From Pseudomonadota bacterium (GTDB lineage: Bacteria > Desulfobacterota > Desulfobulbia > Desulfobulbales > JAGXFP01), in NCBI GenBank assembly GCA_018814305.1, contig JAHJAA010000021.1, forward strand, positions 1 to 64,000: a stretch of 64,000 nucleotides of DNA, written 5' to 3'. Both the position numbers and the translations under genes were made by a program. How positions within the stretch are numbered: the stretch's first letter is position 1; each line of letters starts with the position of its first letter. This document shows positions 55,213 to 64,000 of this stretch, one piece after another. Under the pieces are notes generated by a model. The model worked only from the letters and a program-made list of their open reading frames with translations. It did no database searches and was not told where the DNA came from.

Positions 55213-55503
55213 ATGAAAAATTCAAATCTAACCCGTAAGGATCTTGCTAAAGCCATTCATGAGAAACTTGGCTTTTCCAAGCAGAGTTCCAGTGAGTTGG
55301 TTGACCGGGTCTTCGATAGCCTGAAGGACCATCTCCTGCGTGAGGAGTCGATCAAGCTGGTTCAGTTCGGTACCTTCAACATTCGGCAGAAAAACTCCCG
55401 GGTCGGCAGAAATCCGCGAACCGGTGATACCATGGAAATCTGCAGGAGAAGTATGGTTTCTTTTAAACCCAGCAAGGGACTGCGGGGAAAACTGAACTGC
55501 TGA
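55213..55503 (+). CDS. ihfA: Integration host factor alpha subunit
   Basis: 96 aa HU/IHF family DNA-bending protein. LTRKDLAKAIHEKLGFSK, VQFGTFNIRQKNSRVGRNP and SFKPSKGLRGKL fit IHF-alpha better than HU, and it follows pheT as in Escherichia coli. GGGAGAGGAGG precedes the ATG. Confidence 0.92.
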   Translation: MKNSNLTRKDLAKAIHEKLGFSKQSSSELVDRVFDSLKDHLLREESIKLVQFGTFNIRQKNSRVGRNPRTGDTMEICRRSMVSFKPSKGLRGKLNC

Positions 55504-55668
55504 TTGATGACCAGAGTTTTATTCTGGTGGGGAAAAGTTCTCTCGCCCTGTTGAATAAGATTTGAGAAGACTTCCGGTGGTTATCTCCGGGAGAAAGAAT
55601 CTGATTCCTTTCATCGAGCCCGACGTTTGTGGATACGATTCATCGGCCTGGGGCAGAGAAGAATCGCC

Positions 55669-56040
55669 ATGGTGGATGTAGACCCATATGATGAAATAAT
55701 TCCGGATAAACTCTACTTCAAGATCGGTGAAGTCAGCCAGCTTGTGGGGGTGGACACCCATGTATTACGGTATTGGGAAAGTGAATTTAAGATGATTCGC
55801 CCGCTCCGGGTTAAATCGCAACAGCGGCTTTACCGTAGAAGTGATGTAAAAAACCTGCTTTTAATTAAGACCCTGCTTTATGAAAAAGGGTTTACTATCG
55901 CCGGGGCGCGAAAGGTGCTCGACGAAAGGCGTGGTCAGGGGCCGGTTAATACTGGAAGGCAGGCTGATAATATATTTTTTAATTCCTTGAAAAAAGAGCT
56001 TCAGGAGATTAAAAAGCTTCTTGACGTTGATCCGGAATAA
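55669..56040 (+). CDS. MerR-family transcriptional regulator
   Basis: 123 aa. [25 protein letters not shown] is the winged helix-turn-helix, and [20 protein letters not shown] the second half; the C-terminus is a coiled helix with no metal-binding cysteines. ATG 55669 follows AGAGAAG. It follows ihfA as in many deltaproteobacteria; the target is unknown. Confidence 0.9.
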   Translation: MVDVDPYDEIIPDKLYFKIGEVSQLVGVDTHVLRYWESEFKMIRPLRVKSQQRLYRRSDVKNLLLIKTLLYEKGFTIAGARKVLDERRGQGPVNTGRQADNIFFNSLKKELQEIKKLLDVDPE

Positions 56041-56107
56041 AAAAGGGTATTCAGATTGATTCCCCTGCCCGATAGGCTGGGTTTTAAAAATTGTATTGGA
56101 ATTGGGT

Positions 56108-56184
56108 CGGGATGTAGCGCAGTCTGGTAGCGCACCTGAATGGGGTTCAGGGGGCCGGAGGTTCAAATCCTCTCATCCCGACCA
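56108..56184 (+). tRNA. tRNA-Pro(GGG)
   Basis: 77 nt. Acceptor CGGGATG pairs with CATCCCG (56174-56180), then A and encoded CCA. Anticodon stem CCTGA/TCAGG encloses ATGGGGT, anticodon GGG. Confidence 0.96.
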
Positions 56185-56200
56185 GTTGTTTTTCGAAAAA

Positions 56201-56240
56201 AAACAGCGAGATAGCCCCGGTGCTATTTCGCTGTTTTTTT
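56201..56240 (+). terminator. Terminator after tRNA-Pro
   Basis: AAACAGCGAGATAGC (56201-56215) pairs with GCTATTTCGCTGTTT (56222-56236) with one G-T pair, then a T tract. Confidence 0.92.
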
Positions 56241-56498
56241 GTATATAAGGCTGATAATTTTGATTTTCCCCCTCTCTTGTACTCCCGGCACCTTAAATCC
56301 TCTATTTTCGTTGTTATGGCGTTTATCTATCAAGGCATGTCCTGAAGTCATCCCTTCCGGGAAATATTTAGGATTCTCTGAACGGAATACCCCGTATTGC
56401 TGGATAAAAATTGTTATGACAAAGATTTGTAAATCAGGTAAACAAGAATACTTGTAAATGAATATCCATTCACAAACTCAAATAGTTCAGGTGGATCA

Positions 56499-58022
56499 AT
56501 GTTTTTGCATAAGATGATTCGGTTTGTTTCAGCCGGTGTATTCATTGCCTTGTTTGGGGCCGGTTGCGGTGGTGGGGGTGGGGATTCAACTACGACTACG
56601 ACCTCGAATATTCAGTCCACTACGACGACATTGGCGTCGACCTCGACAACCTCTCCGGTCGCAACGACCACGACTACACTGCCTTTGTCAAATGTTGCCC
56701 CAGTTGCCCGGGCAGGTGCTGATCAATCTGTAGCCGTGGGTGATACAGTTATCTTGGACGGGATCAACAGTTACGATGCCAATGGCGATTCCTTGTCTTA
56801 CTCGTGGGTGCTTTGGGATAGTCCTTCTGGCAGCAATAGTCAAATAGCAAATGACACCTCACCACAGGCCTATTTAGTGATTGATGTCGCCGGGGCATAC
56901 AAGATTCAATTGATTGTTGATGATGGCACCCTGGCAAGTGTGGCTGATTCATTGCTGATTATGGCCAGTGGACCATCGTTGCCCCAGGCCAAGGCCGGGG
57001 CCGACCAATGGGTTTTGACCGGATCCGACGTCAATCTTGATGGCAGTGCCAGTTCCTCTCCCGAAGGTAGTATTCTGCAGTATAGCTGGGCCATCCTTTC
57101 CATGCCTGAGGGTTCATTGGCAGCGCTTACTTCAACAGATACTGTTTCTTCCTCGTTCAATGCTGATGTTGACGGGACGTATATTGTTCAATTGACGGTA
57201 AGCGATGGTGTCGGATCTGGTATTCCAGATACCCTCGCCATTGTAGTCTCTTCCCTTCCGGTTGTGGTTAATTTCACTCCGGTGTCGGAAGCAGGTATCG
57301 ATCAGACCGTTGCCGTAGGTGATGTTGTTATGCTTGATGGATCAGGAAGCTCGGATGGTGATGGTGATCCATTGACTTACGACTGGACCTTAATTGCTCC
57401 AAACGGGAGCAATTCTGTATTGATAAACCCATTCACATCTGCCCCGTCATTTGATGCTGATGTCATTGGGACGTATACGGTTCAGCTTATTGTTAATGAT
57501 GGAACCCAGTCCAGTTCAACCGATTCTGCGGTCATCACTGCAATTTACACGGTTATCCCGGTTCTCACCGGAAAACTACCCGATTCTGGCCAAACCACCT
57601 CGTATACGAGCACTTTTGGTGAAGATTCTGACTACACCTTTAACTCCCCTTCTTTTAGGGATAATGGTGATGGGACTGTGACCGATAACATCACCGGGTT
57701 ACTCTGGCAGCAGAGTGATGATGGGACATTAAAAACCTGGGAAGATGCTTTTTCTTACTGCGCGGATTTGACCTTGGCTGTATACGCTGACTGGCGTTTG
57801 CCTGTTACCAATGAATTGTTTTCCCTGGTTGATTTCGGCACGGATGCTCCTGCCATCGATGCAACATTTTTTCCCCAAACGAAATCGGCTGAGTACTGGG
57901 CAACATCAACCGGGGGTGGGATCCTGGGGGGGGCCTGGCGGCTCGATTTTGATGATGGTTCGGCCATTAGTTTGGGGCGGGATGGAAGTCTGTATGTTCG
58001 GTGTGTCTATGATGGGCGCTAA
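56499..58022 (+). CDS. Lipoprotein with PKD-like repeats and C-terminal DUF1566 domain
   Basis: 507 aa. Lipobox-like GAGC with the lipid-bearing Cys at residue 23, a Thr-rich stalk (about 30-65), three PKD/immunoglobulin-like repeats (each starting like AGADQSVAVGDTVILDG), and a DUF1566 (Lcl) domain from about 390 with RDNGDGTVTDNITGLLWQQS and ending in YVRCVYDGR. A surface or periplasmic binding protein anchored in the outer membrane is likely. Next gene has a second DUF1566 domain. The ATG follows AGGTGGA. Confidence 0.85.
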   Translation: MFLHKMIRFVSAGVFIALFGAGCGGGGGDSTTTTTSNIQSTTTTLASTSTTSPVATTTTTLPLSNVAPVARAGADQSVAVGDTVILDGINSYDANGDSLSYSWVLWDSPSGSNSQIANDTSPQAYLVIDVAGAYKIQLIVDDGTLASVADSLLIMASGPSLPQAKAGADQWVLTGSDVNLDGSASSSPEGSILQYSWAILSMPEGSLAALTSTDTVSSSFNADVDGTYIVQLTVSDGVGSGIPDTLAIVVSSLPVVVNFTPVSEAGIDQTVAVGDVVMLDGSGSSDGDGDPLTYDWTLIAPNGSNSVLINPFTSAPSFDADVIGTYTVQLIVNDGTQSSSTDSAVITAIYTVIPVLTGKLPDSGQTTSYTSTFGEDSDYTFNSPSFRDNGDGTVTDNITGLLWQQSDDGTLKTWEDAFSYCADLTLAVYADWRLPVTNELFSLVDFGTDAPAIDATFFPQTKSAEYWATSTGGGILGGAWRLDFDDGSAISLGRDGSLYVRCVYDGR

Positions 58023-58050
58023 TGGTATCTCTGAGACAGAGGGCGGAATA

Positions 58051-58485
58051 ATGAAAATATGTCTGGTTATCCTGACGGGCTTGCTGACTCTGGTTTCTTC
58101 CGCGTACGCAGGGGATTTCAGCGATAATAATAACGGTACGATCACCGATAACGTCACCGGTCTGGTCTGGCAGCAATCCGATGACTATATCAGCCGTTCA
58201 TGGGAACAAGCAATTTCCTACTGTGAAGCGTTGGTCCTAGGCAGAACTTCTGATTGGCGTTTGCCCAATGTAAAGGAATTACGGTCTATTGTCGATGAGT
58301 CAAAAATTAATCCGGCTATTGATCTTGACATGTTTCGGAGGACTGTTTGGTCAGGGTATTGGACCTCTACTACATATAACAAGATTTCTACAGATGCCTG
58401 GGTCGTAGAATTCGCCTACGGATATGTGGATTACAGTTATAAAATATTTAGCTATTATGTCCGTTGTGTTCGGGGCGGGAGTTAA
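58051..58485 (+). CDS. Exported DUF1566 (Lcl) domain protein
   Basis: 144 aa. Signal peptide ends at SSAYAGDF; the rest is one DUF1566 domain with NNGTITDNVTGLVWQQSDD, WRLPNVKELRSIVDE, and the final YVRCVRGG. It resembles the C-terminal domain of the lipoprotein 28 nt upstream, so the pair likely arose by duplication. Confidence 0.85.
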   Translation: MKICLVILTGLLTLVSSAYAGDFSDNNNGTITDNVTGLVWQQSDDYISRSWEQAISYCEALVLGRTSDWRLPNVKELRSIVDESKINPAIDLDMFRRTVWSGYWTSTTYNKISTDAWVVEFAYGYVDYSYKIFSYYVRCVRGGS

Positions 58486-58691
58486 GTGTCGGGTGATTTT
58501 TGGTTATCATTTTGGTTAGGATAACTCGGTGAATCTTTATGGTCGCATCGGAGGAGTTTTTTTGATCGCGATCAGTGGGATCTGGTAGAATAGAACTGAA
58601 TGTTGGCTTCTTTTTCTTTTCCGGGGCGGCACCTGAAGGGTGTGACGGTTGCGGGGCTGGTGAAAAGAAGGATCTGATCCCCCCTTGAACC

Positions 58692-59657
58692 ATGTTGCTT
58701 CTCATGCCGCGTATTTTTATCTTGATTTTCCCTCCTCTCTTCTCAGAAATACCTTCCTCTTATATATGGCATTTTCAACGCTCCGGTTCAATCTGGAGCA
58801 GGGCGCTATTGGTTTCTGTTCTGTTCCTCCTTATGGTGTTGTTGTTGGTGATCGATTCAGTCCAGGCCGAAGAGGTCGTGTTCGGTGGTAATGAATTGGT
58901 GTTGGTGACCGGCGGATGCTTTCAGATGGGAGACCTCTACGGAGATGGGTTTGTAGATGAATTGCCAGTTCACAAGGTCTGTCTCGATGATTTTTATCTT
59001 GGGAAATTTGAAGTGACTCAATGGCAATGGCAGACTGTTATGGATGGTGAAAATCCGGCTCGTTTTAAAAAGGGAGGCGATTACCCGGTGGAACGGGTGA
59101 GTTGGGAAGACAGTCGTATCTTTATCCGGGAGCTGAGCCGTTTGACCGGTTATGCCTTCAGGCTTCCCACCGAAGCTGAGTGGGAGTACGCCTGTCGCAG
59201 TGGTGGAAAAATACAGAAATACTGTGGCGGAGATTCGTTGGAGTCGGTGGGCCATTACCGAAATAACAGCGGTTATTCCACCCATCCGGTGGGCGTGCTC
59301 AAGCCCAACTCACTTGGCATTTACGATATGAGCGGTAATGTCTGGGAATGGGTCCAGGATTACTATGTTAAGGATTATTTTAATCGTACCGGCCAAAACC
59401 CACAGGGGCCTGAGAATGGTGTTTTTAGGGTCTCCCGGGGGGGATCATGGGATTATGACCCCCTTTTTGCAAGGGCATCGGCCCGTAATCGAAGCTGGCC
59501 GGATAAGGGTTTTTTTAGCCTCGGATTTAGGTTGGCCCTCTCCAAGAGTGATGCAGAGGGAGTAAATGAACCTACTCTAGGAATTGTGGATGAAGGGAGT
59601 ATAACACCACCTCAGCAGTCAATTGATAAACTTCCACTGATAAAAGCCCCGCGGTGA
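58692..59657 (+). CDS. SUMF1/FGE-sulfatase-domain protein, membrane anchored
   Basis: 321 aa. Hydrophobic segment near residues 38-58, then a SUMF1 (formylglycine-enzyme-like) domain: RLPTEAEWEYACRSG, GIYDMSGNVWEWVQDYY, RVSRGGSWDYDPLFARASARNR. The two catalytic cysteines of genuine formylglycine enzymes are not at the expected place, so it is a SUMF1-like fold with an unknown role. Start uncertain. Confidence 0.8.
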   Translation: MLLLMPRIFILIFPPLFSEIPSSYIWHFQRSGSIWSRALLVSVLFLLMVLLLVIDSVQAEEVVFGGNELVLVTGGCFQMGDLYGDGFVDELPVHKVCLDDFYLGKFEVTQWQWQTVMDGENPARFKKGGDYPVERVSWEDSRIFIRELSRLTGYAFRLPTEAEWEYACRSGGKIQKYCGGDSLESVGHYRNNSGYSTHPVGVLKPNSLGIYDMSGNVWEWVQDYYVKDYFNRTGQNPQGPENGVFRVSRGGSWDYDPLFARASARNRSWPDKGFFSLGFRLALSKSDAEGVNEPTLGIVDEGSITPPQQSIDKLPLIKAPR

Positions 59658-60062
59658 GCTCAAAGTAAGCATATCCCGCTTTGGTTGGGGAGGAACTGTA
59701 TAGTCTCTCTTCTTTTGAATAATTGAAGATGTTAAAAAACAGAGGTATTCAACCCGCTTCGAATACTATGATCGGGTGGCCTTTCTTTAACAATTATGAT
59801 GGACGGAGATCTGGTTTAGAAATTGAAACTTTTGTGTTAACTGGCTGTTGTTATGGTTAATATTTTTTATTAAGGACTTGATTGTGTATTTGGTGGTATA
59901 AAAAATTGAACATATCCCTGGTGATGATCAGCACGGTTCTTTGCTAACATGTTGTTTTGGCATTGTTGTGTTCTTTTTAGAATTGTTGGCACATGATTTG
60001 CTAATAGTAGCTAATAATAAAAGAACGTGTTTCATTTTTTTTGAACTCTTTCTTTCTCCTTT
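59658..60062. other. Gene-free AT-rich interval
   Basis: 405 nt without a believable gene, ending at a strong terminator with no nearby upstream gene on the plus strand. It may encode a small RNA or be the long 3' end of the SUMF1 transcript. No promoter pair is convincing. Confidence 0.4.
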
Positions 60063-60100
60063 AAAGGTCAGCCCTATCCCCTGGGGCTGACCTTTTTTTG
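60063..60100 (+). terminator. Strong terminator, no adjacent gene
   Basis: AAAGGTCAGCCC (60063-60074) and GGGCTGACCTTT (60084-60095) form a perfect 12-bp stem, with 9-nt loop and T tract. The nearest plus-strand stop upstream is 405 nt away. Confidence 0.9.
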
Positions 60101-60231
60101 TGGTGATCTTGGAGATTCCCTGTTTAATTCAATTCGGTCATGGTCGCCATGCGACCATGGGTGGTCCTGTCGCTTTGAAACGTTTCCCCCACGTATTCAA
60201 TAATTCAATGAGTCATTATTCCGGTGGTATC

Positions 60232-61194
60232 ATGGATTCCGGGTATGAAAAGCGTAGTAGCCAAAAACAACTGAAGTTGTCGCTGGGGCGATGTCCCACC
60301 TATGATGTTGCCCTGGTGAAAGAGCAGATAGGTCGTCTGGCTGAAGCGGTTTTATTAAAACCGTCTTCAGGGTCAATTTGCCTGATAAAGCCGAATCTAG
60401 TGACTGCCGGTGGCCCTGGATTTTTGGCCTGCAGTCAGCCGGAGTTTGTTGCGGCGGTGGCTGAATGGTGTCTTGACCATGGCTGTCGTGTTGTGATCGG
60501 TGATTCTCCTGCCTTTGGGAGTGCCCGGCGAGTAATGGCCTTAAGTGGTATTGCTGAGGCCGTGAAGCATCTTGACGTAACCCTGGTGAATTTCACCAGG
60601 CCTGTTCGGGTTGATCTTCCTGGTGGTCAGTCTGCAGCCATTGCCCGGGAGGCCCTGGAATGTGATCTGTTATTGAATGTTCCTCGAGTCAAGGCCCACA
60701 GTCAGCTTTATGTGAGTCTGGCCCTTAAAAACTATTTTGGGGTGGTGGTTGGATGGCGTAAGGCCATGCATCATGCCCGTAACGGAGAAATGGGCAATCG
60801 CTTTGAAGAATTGCTGGTTGATCTTCCCGGGGTATTACCACCGGGATTTAGTATTGTTGATGGGATAGTCGCCATGCATCGGGAAGGCCCCATGACCGGG
60901 ACCCCCTTTCAGCTGGGTTTGATTGCCGTTGGTGAGGATCCGATTGCCGTTGATACGGCCTTGCTGGAGATTATCGGAGCAGATCCTGAGCGGAGCCCGC
61001 TGTGGCTTGAGTGTCAGCGACGCGAGATGGCTGGTGTTAATCGCAGTCGGATAGAATTCCCATTGCTTAAGCCCGCCGATTTGGCGGTGGAAGGCTTTGA
61101 GTTGCCTGACCATCTGAAGCCTGTAACCTTTCATCCCGGACGAATGGCCCTTGGCACCTTGCGGCGTTTGAAACACTATTGGTCGGATCACTAA
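60232..61194 (+). CDS. DUF362 family protein
   Basis: 320 aa. IKPNLVTAGGPGF, ECDLLLNVPRVKAHSQ, ALKNYFGVVVGWRKA and GEDPIAVDTALLEIIG are DUF362 segments. These proteins are often fused or linked to iron-sulfur proteins; this one has no ferredoxin-type cysteines. Function not established. Earlier in-frame ATGs at 60100 and 60208 exist; I chose 60232, where the family begins soon after. Confidence 0.8.
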   Translation: MDSGYEKRSSQKQLKLSLGRCPTYDVALVKEQIGRLAEAVLLKPSSGSICLIKPNLVTAGGPGFLACSQPEFVAAVAEWCLDHGCRVVIGDSPAFGSARRVMALSGIAEAVKHLDVTLVNFTRPVRVDLPGGQSAAIAREALECDLLLNVPRVKAHSQLYVSLALKNYFGVVVGWRKAMHHARNGEMGNRFEELLVDLPGVLPPGFSIVDGIVAMHREGPMTGTPFQLGLIAVGEDPIAVDTALLEIIGADPERSPLWLECQRREMAGVNRSRIEFPLLKPADLAVEGFELPDHLKPVTFHPGRMALGTLRRLKHYWSDH

Positions 61195-61516
61195 AATTCA
61201 CCATGACGGTTTCCGGTAGGCATCCCAGAACAGACTGAAAACACCAGATTGAATAGGTTAAGACCAGGGAGGGGATACGATCATTTCTTTACAAGCAGGC
61301 CCTTTGGATTTATGCTAATTCGCCACATCAATGATGGTTGTTTTATCAGTGCCGGGGTAGCCGAATTGGACAATAATCAAATTTCATCATTGATTATGAC
61401 CGTGGTCAGCCGGGGCATGGTTGGGAGTTTAATCGCTCCGGTCTTTTGGTCTTATTGAATATAGTATTGGTCTGTCGTTCCTTGATCGGGATAACAGGTC
61501 TGTAGGGGTATTGATC
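61195..61516. other. Gene-free interval
   Basis: 322 nt between the DUF362 and fabL genes with no coding frame, RNA or strong hairpin that I can support. It should hold the fabL promoter. Confidence 0.4.
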
Positions 61517-62269
61517 ATGTTTAATCTACAAGGAAAAGTTGCACTGGTTACCGGAAGTTCCCGAGGAATAGGACGAGCCATCGCCCTCAGACTGGCAGAA
61601 AACGGCGTTAATTTGGTGGTCAATTATATCCGGCATCGGAAGGATGCTGAAGATACGGCTGCTGCCATTGAGGAAAAAGGGGCCCGTTGTCTGGTGGTCA
61701 AGGCCAATGTGGCCAATGATGATGATGTTAAGGCCATGTTCGAACAGATTCGCGAAGAGTATGGTCGACTTGACGTTCTGGTTAGTAATGCTGCCTCAGG
61801 TGTTTTAAAACCTGTGATGGAACTCTCCGGACGTCACTGGAATTGGGCCATGGATATTAACGCCAGGTCTCTTCTCACTTTGGCTCAACAGGCCCTGCCC
61901 CTTATGCCGGTTGGGGGGCGGATTATGGCCGTTTCGAGTCTTGGTTCGGTCAGAGCCGTGGAGAATTATACGGCAGTCGGGGCCTCCAAGGCTGCTTTGG
62001 AATCATTGGTCCGGCATTTGGCCGTTGAATTAGGACCCAAAGGGATTTTGGTCAATACCATCAGTGCCGGAGCGGTTGATACCGAGGCCTTGAAGAAATT
62101 TCCCAATCGAGAGCAGATCCTGGGGGGGGCTCTTGAGCGCACACCAGTGGGACGGTTGACAACGCCCGAGGATGTGGCCGATGTCGCCCTCTTCCTCTGC
62201 AGCGATCTGGCCCGGATGATCCATGGCCAGACGGTCGTGGTCGATGGCGGTTACTCCATCCGCGCCTAG
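61517..62269 (+). CDS. fabL: FabL-type enoyl-ACP reductase (SDR family)
   Basis: 250 aa. VTGSSRGIGRAIAL is the cofactor loop. SNAASGVLKPVMELS, INARSLLTLAQQALPLM, SSLGSVRAVENYTAVGASKAA and the ISAGAVDTEALKKFPNRE segment closely follow Bacillus FabL rather than FabG. FabL reduces enoyl-ACP in fatty-acid synthesis and is triclosan-tolerant. Could instead be a general SDR. ATG 61517 has GGGGT 8 nt upstream. A structured repeat begins at its stop. Confidence 0.8.
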   Translation: MFNLQGKVALVTGSSRGIGRAIALRLAENGVNLVVNYIRHRKDAEDTAAAIEEKGARCLVVKANVANDDDVKAMFEQIREEYGRLDVLVSNAASGVLKPVMELSGRHWNWAMDINARSLLTLAQQALPLMPVGGRIMAVSSLGSVRAVENYTAVGASKAALESLVRHLAVELGPKGILVNTISAGAVDTEALKKFPNREQILGGALERTPVGRLTTPEDVADVALFLCSDLARMIHGQTVVVDGGYSIRA

Positions 62270-62378
62270 GTAAATGGTCACAGGCACCGCATCTTCGCCC
62301 GCTTTCCACCGTTCGCATAGTGGACTATAGCGAACGGTGGAAAGCGGGCAAATCTACGGCACCTGTGACCATTTACCT
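62268..62378. repeat. Structured hairpin repeat, copy C
   Basis: Overlaps the last 2 nt of the fabL stop. Outer arms 62268-62284 and 62362-62378 are a perfect 17 bp. Inner arms 62297-62316 and 62330-62349 are a perfect 20 bp, apex ATAGT-GG-ACTAT with one bulged A at 62329. Loop words CGCATCTTC and GGCAAATCTACGGCAC correspond to copies A and B. A T run follows. Confidence 0.85.
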
Positions 62379-62507
62379 TTTTCTTCATTGGGGTGAGTCG
62401 TGGTGTTCGCGGATGAATCCGCTCACTTCGAATAAGTTGGTTCTGATGTGGAGTTCTTCTCTGTAGCCCTCCTGAAAATTTCTTAAGATTCATGGGAATC
62501 AAGTCAG

Positions 62508-63104
62508 ATGTATACCTGTAGCTTTTCCCTTATTCTGGCCTCCGGGTCGCCGAGACGTAAACGAATGCTGGCGGAAATTGGGCTGAATTTTCGGGTTGTG
62601 TCGGCCCAGGTCGATGAGGTCGCATTGCCAGGAGAGGCCCCGGAGGTGTTTGTCCGGCGACTGGCTGAAGAAAAGGCCAGGGAAGTGGCTGAGGTCAACC
62701 CTGGGGAGTACACCATCGGGGCGGATACCGTGGTGGTTCTTGAGGGTCGCATCCTTGGAAAGCCTCGGGACGTTAACGAGGCCAAGGTTATGTTGGCGAA
62801 TCTCTCAGGGAATCGGCATCAGGTCTATACCGGTTTCTCCGTGGTGAATACTGAACCGGTGGTCCAGGTCACCCGGAGCGTGGTTACCGAGGTGGAGTTT
62901 TGTGTCCTTGCCGAAGAGCTCATCAACGCCTATGTGGCCACCGGAGAACCACTTGATAAAGCAGGCTCATACGGTATCCAGGGGCGCGGCGGCACTCTGG
63001 TCCGTTCAATTAACGGTTCTTACAGTAATGTGGTCGGGCTGCCCATGGTGGAACTGATCCAAGAGCTGCTTTCCCTGGGAATTATTCAACCTGCTTTGCC
63101 GTAA
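62508..63104 (+). CDS. maf: Maf nucleotide pyrophosphatase
   Basis: 198 aa. [29 protein letters not shown] and [13 protein letters not shown] are the Maf active-site segments; these proteins hydrolyse dTTP, UTP or modified NTPs. The last 19 nt overlap the convergent hyuB-like gene. Confidence 0.95.
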   Translation: MYTCSFSLILASGSPRRKRMLAEIGLNFRVVSAQVDEVALPGEAPEVFVRRLAEEKAREVAEVNPGEYTIGADTVVVLEGRILGKPRDVNEAKVMLANLSGNRHQVYTGFSVVNTEPVVQVTRSVVTEVEFCVLAEELINAYVATGEPLDKAGSYGIQGRGGTLVRSINGSYSNVVGLPMVELIQELLSLGIIQPALP

Positions 63105-64000
63105 CCACCCCCGCCGGGAGTCATGATTTCAATTCGGTCGCCTGGCTCAACCCTGACGCTATTTTTTCCGCCGAGGTTGATGGTTTCACCGTTATTTCGA
63201 TATAAACGGTTGTTCCCTTTGGCGCCTGGAGATCCTCCCTTAAGACCATATGGTGCGTAAATCCGTCGTTCCGAGAGGATGGCCGCCTCCATCGGGGCCA
63301 GAAATTCCACCTCACGGATCAGGCCATTCCCTTCCATCCATTGTCCGTGGCCTCCGGAGTTTTGGCGCAGGCAAAACCGGCGCAGCAGGACCGGATACCG
63401 TTTTTCCAGGATCTCCGGGTCGGTAATCCTGGTGTTGGTCATGTGGGTATGGACTCCCGAGGTCCCGTGCCATCCAGGCCCAGCCCCGGCGCCACCGCCG
63501 ATGGTTTCGTAATATCCGAAGGAATCGTTGCCGAAGGTGAAGTTGTTCATGCAACCCTGGGAGGCAGCCGCTGCTCCAAAGGCCTTGAGGAGCACATCAA
63601 CGATTCGTTGCGAAGTGAGGACATTCCCACCCACCACCGCCGCACCATCGGAAGGAGCCAGAAGCGATCCTGCCGGGAGCAGCATGGTCACCGGATTAAG
63701 GCACCCTTGATTGAGGGGGATATTTTCATGGATCAGGCAACGCAGAACATAGATAATGGCTGAAGCGGTAACGGCCCGAGGGGCATTGCAGTTGCCGGGA
63801 ACCTCTTGGCCACTCCCCCTGAAATCAAAGCATACATTCCCGGTATCCGGGTGAATGGTCACGTTGATTCTGATGGGGCTACCATCATCGAGAAAGTCTT
63901 CTACAGCCAGGATTGTCGGGTGCCCACCACGGCATAATTTTTTTAACATGACCCGTACGGCCAGTTCAGCATTGTCCTGGATATGACCCATGTAGGCCAG
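63086..64000 (-). CDS. Hydantoinase B/oxoprolinase family protein, N-terminus cut by window
   Basis: C-terminal 304 residues visible; the frame runs off the right edge without a start (residues LAY precede the first Met). [53 protein letters not shown] and the final [15 protein letters not shown] are HyuB-family hallmarks. Such subunits hydrolyse hydantoins or 5-oxoproline or act in acetone-type carboxylases, with a HyuA partner, which would lie beyond the window. The 3' end overlaps maf by 19 nt. Confidence 0.92.
   Translation of the reverse strand: MAYMGHIQDNAELAVRVMLKKLCRGGHPTILAVEDFLDDGSPIRINVTIHPDTGNVCFDFRGSGQEVPGNCNAPRAVTASAIIYVLRCLIHENIPLNQGCLNPVTMLLPAGSLLAPSDGAAVVGGNVLTSQRIVDVLLKAFGAAAASQGCMNNFTFGNDSFGYYETIGGGAGAGPGWHGTSGVHTHMTNTRITDPEILEKRYPVLLRRFCLRQNSGGHGQWMEGNGLIREVEFLAPMEAAILSERRIYAPYGLKGGSPGAKGNNRLYRNNGETINLGGKNSVRVEPGDRIEIMTPGGGGYGKAG

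Noticed and set aside
56239-56457. 72-codon open frame after tRNA-Pro
   Set aside because: It begins inside the terminator, has no ribosome site and looks like random AT-rich sequence.
58692-59657. True formylglycine-generating enzyme
   Set aside because: The fold matches, but the catalytic cysteine pair is not at the expected place and no sulfatase gene is near.

Overview
The window reads as chromosomal DNA of a Gram-negative bacterium, most likely an anaerobic member of the Desulfobacterota (Desulfobulbales-like). This is an inference from gene content and protein style: split pyruvate carboxylase, a TPR-fused YcaO protein, MglA/roadblock modules, a Tll0287-like haem sensor, LPS-sugar genes and an outer-membrane porin. 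There is no rRNA operon, CRISPR array, prophage or recognisable insertion sequence. Coding density is high and most genes are housekeeping.

Layout: 0.2-2.0 kb holds a haem-binding HAMP membrane protein overlapping a TPR/OmpA protein. It converges, across a 22-bp perfect palindromic terminator, on a minus-strand block (2.1-10.0 kb) with roadblock proteins, a REC-PATAN-roadblock regulator, a TPR-fused PilB/GspE-type ATPase, a 627-aa protein with a CheW-like tail, and an MglA/MglB pair. This looks like a signalling or polarity module built around a secretion/pilus motor. From 10.3 to 18.8 kb are recD, a biotin carboxylase/carboxyltransferase pair, two methyltransferase or small conserved genes, a CBM48 protein, a PPC-domain protein and darP.

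From 19.0 to 31.6 kb are kdnB and kdnA homologues and kdsB (together a probable 8-amino-Kdo route for LPS), a large membrane protein with a degenerate kinase domain, rsmJ, mdh, an enlarged YvcK/CofD-like protein, prmA, and queE-queD for 7-deazaguanine. From 31.8 to 44.7 kb are a DUF1015 protein, a TrmN6-like methyltransferase, YcaO-TPR, a TolB/FG-GAP exported protein, a porin, a radical SAM protein with a small partner, and a redox group (siroheme-type iron-sulfur protein, thioredoxin-like protein, thioredoxin-reductase-like flavoprotein), then tadA.

From 44.7 to 56.2 kb is an information-processing core: tRNA-Ser(GGA), SRP RNA, dnaX-ybaB-recR, tRNA-Val(GAC), thrS-infC-rpmI-rplT-pheS-pheT-ihfA, a MerR regulator and tRNA-Pro(GGG). 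infC starts with ATT. From 56.5 to 64 kb are exported PKD/DUF1566 and SUMF1-like proteins, a DUF362 protein, a FabL-type enoyl-ACP reductase, maf, and the C-terminal part of a hydantoinase-B family protein cut by the window edge.

The most unusual non-coding signal is a family of three roughly 100-nt hairpins (20.2, 45.0 and 62.3 kb). They share a conserved internal loop and apex but have different, compensating stem sequences, and each begins within about 2 nt of a gene's 3' end. A structured 300-nt gene-free region at 25.25-25.6 kb and an orphan terminator at 60.06 kb may mark undescribed RNAs.
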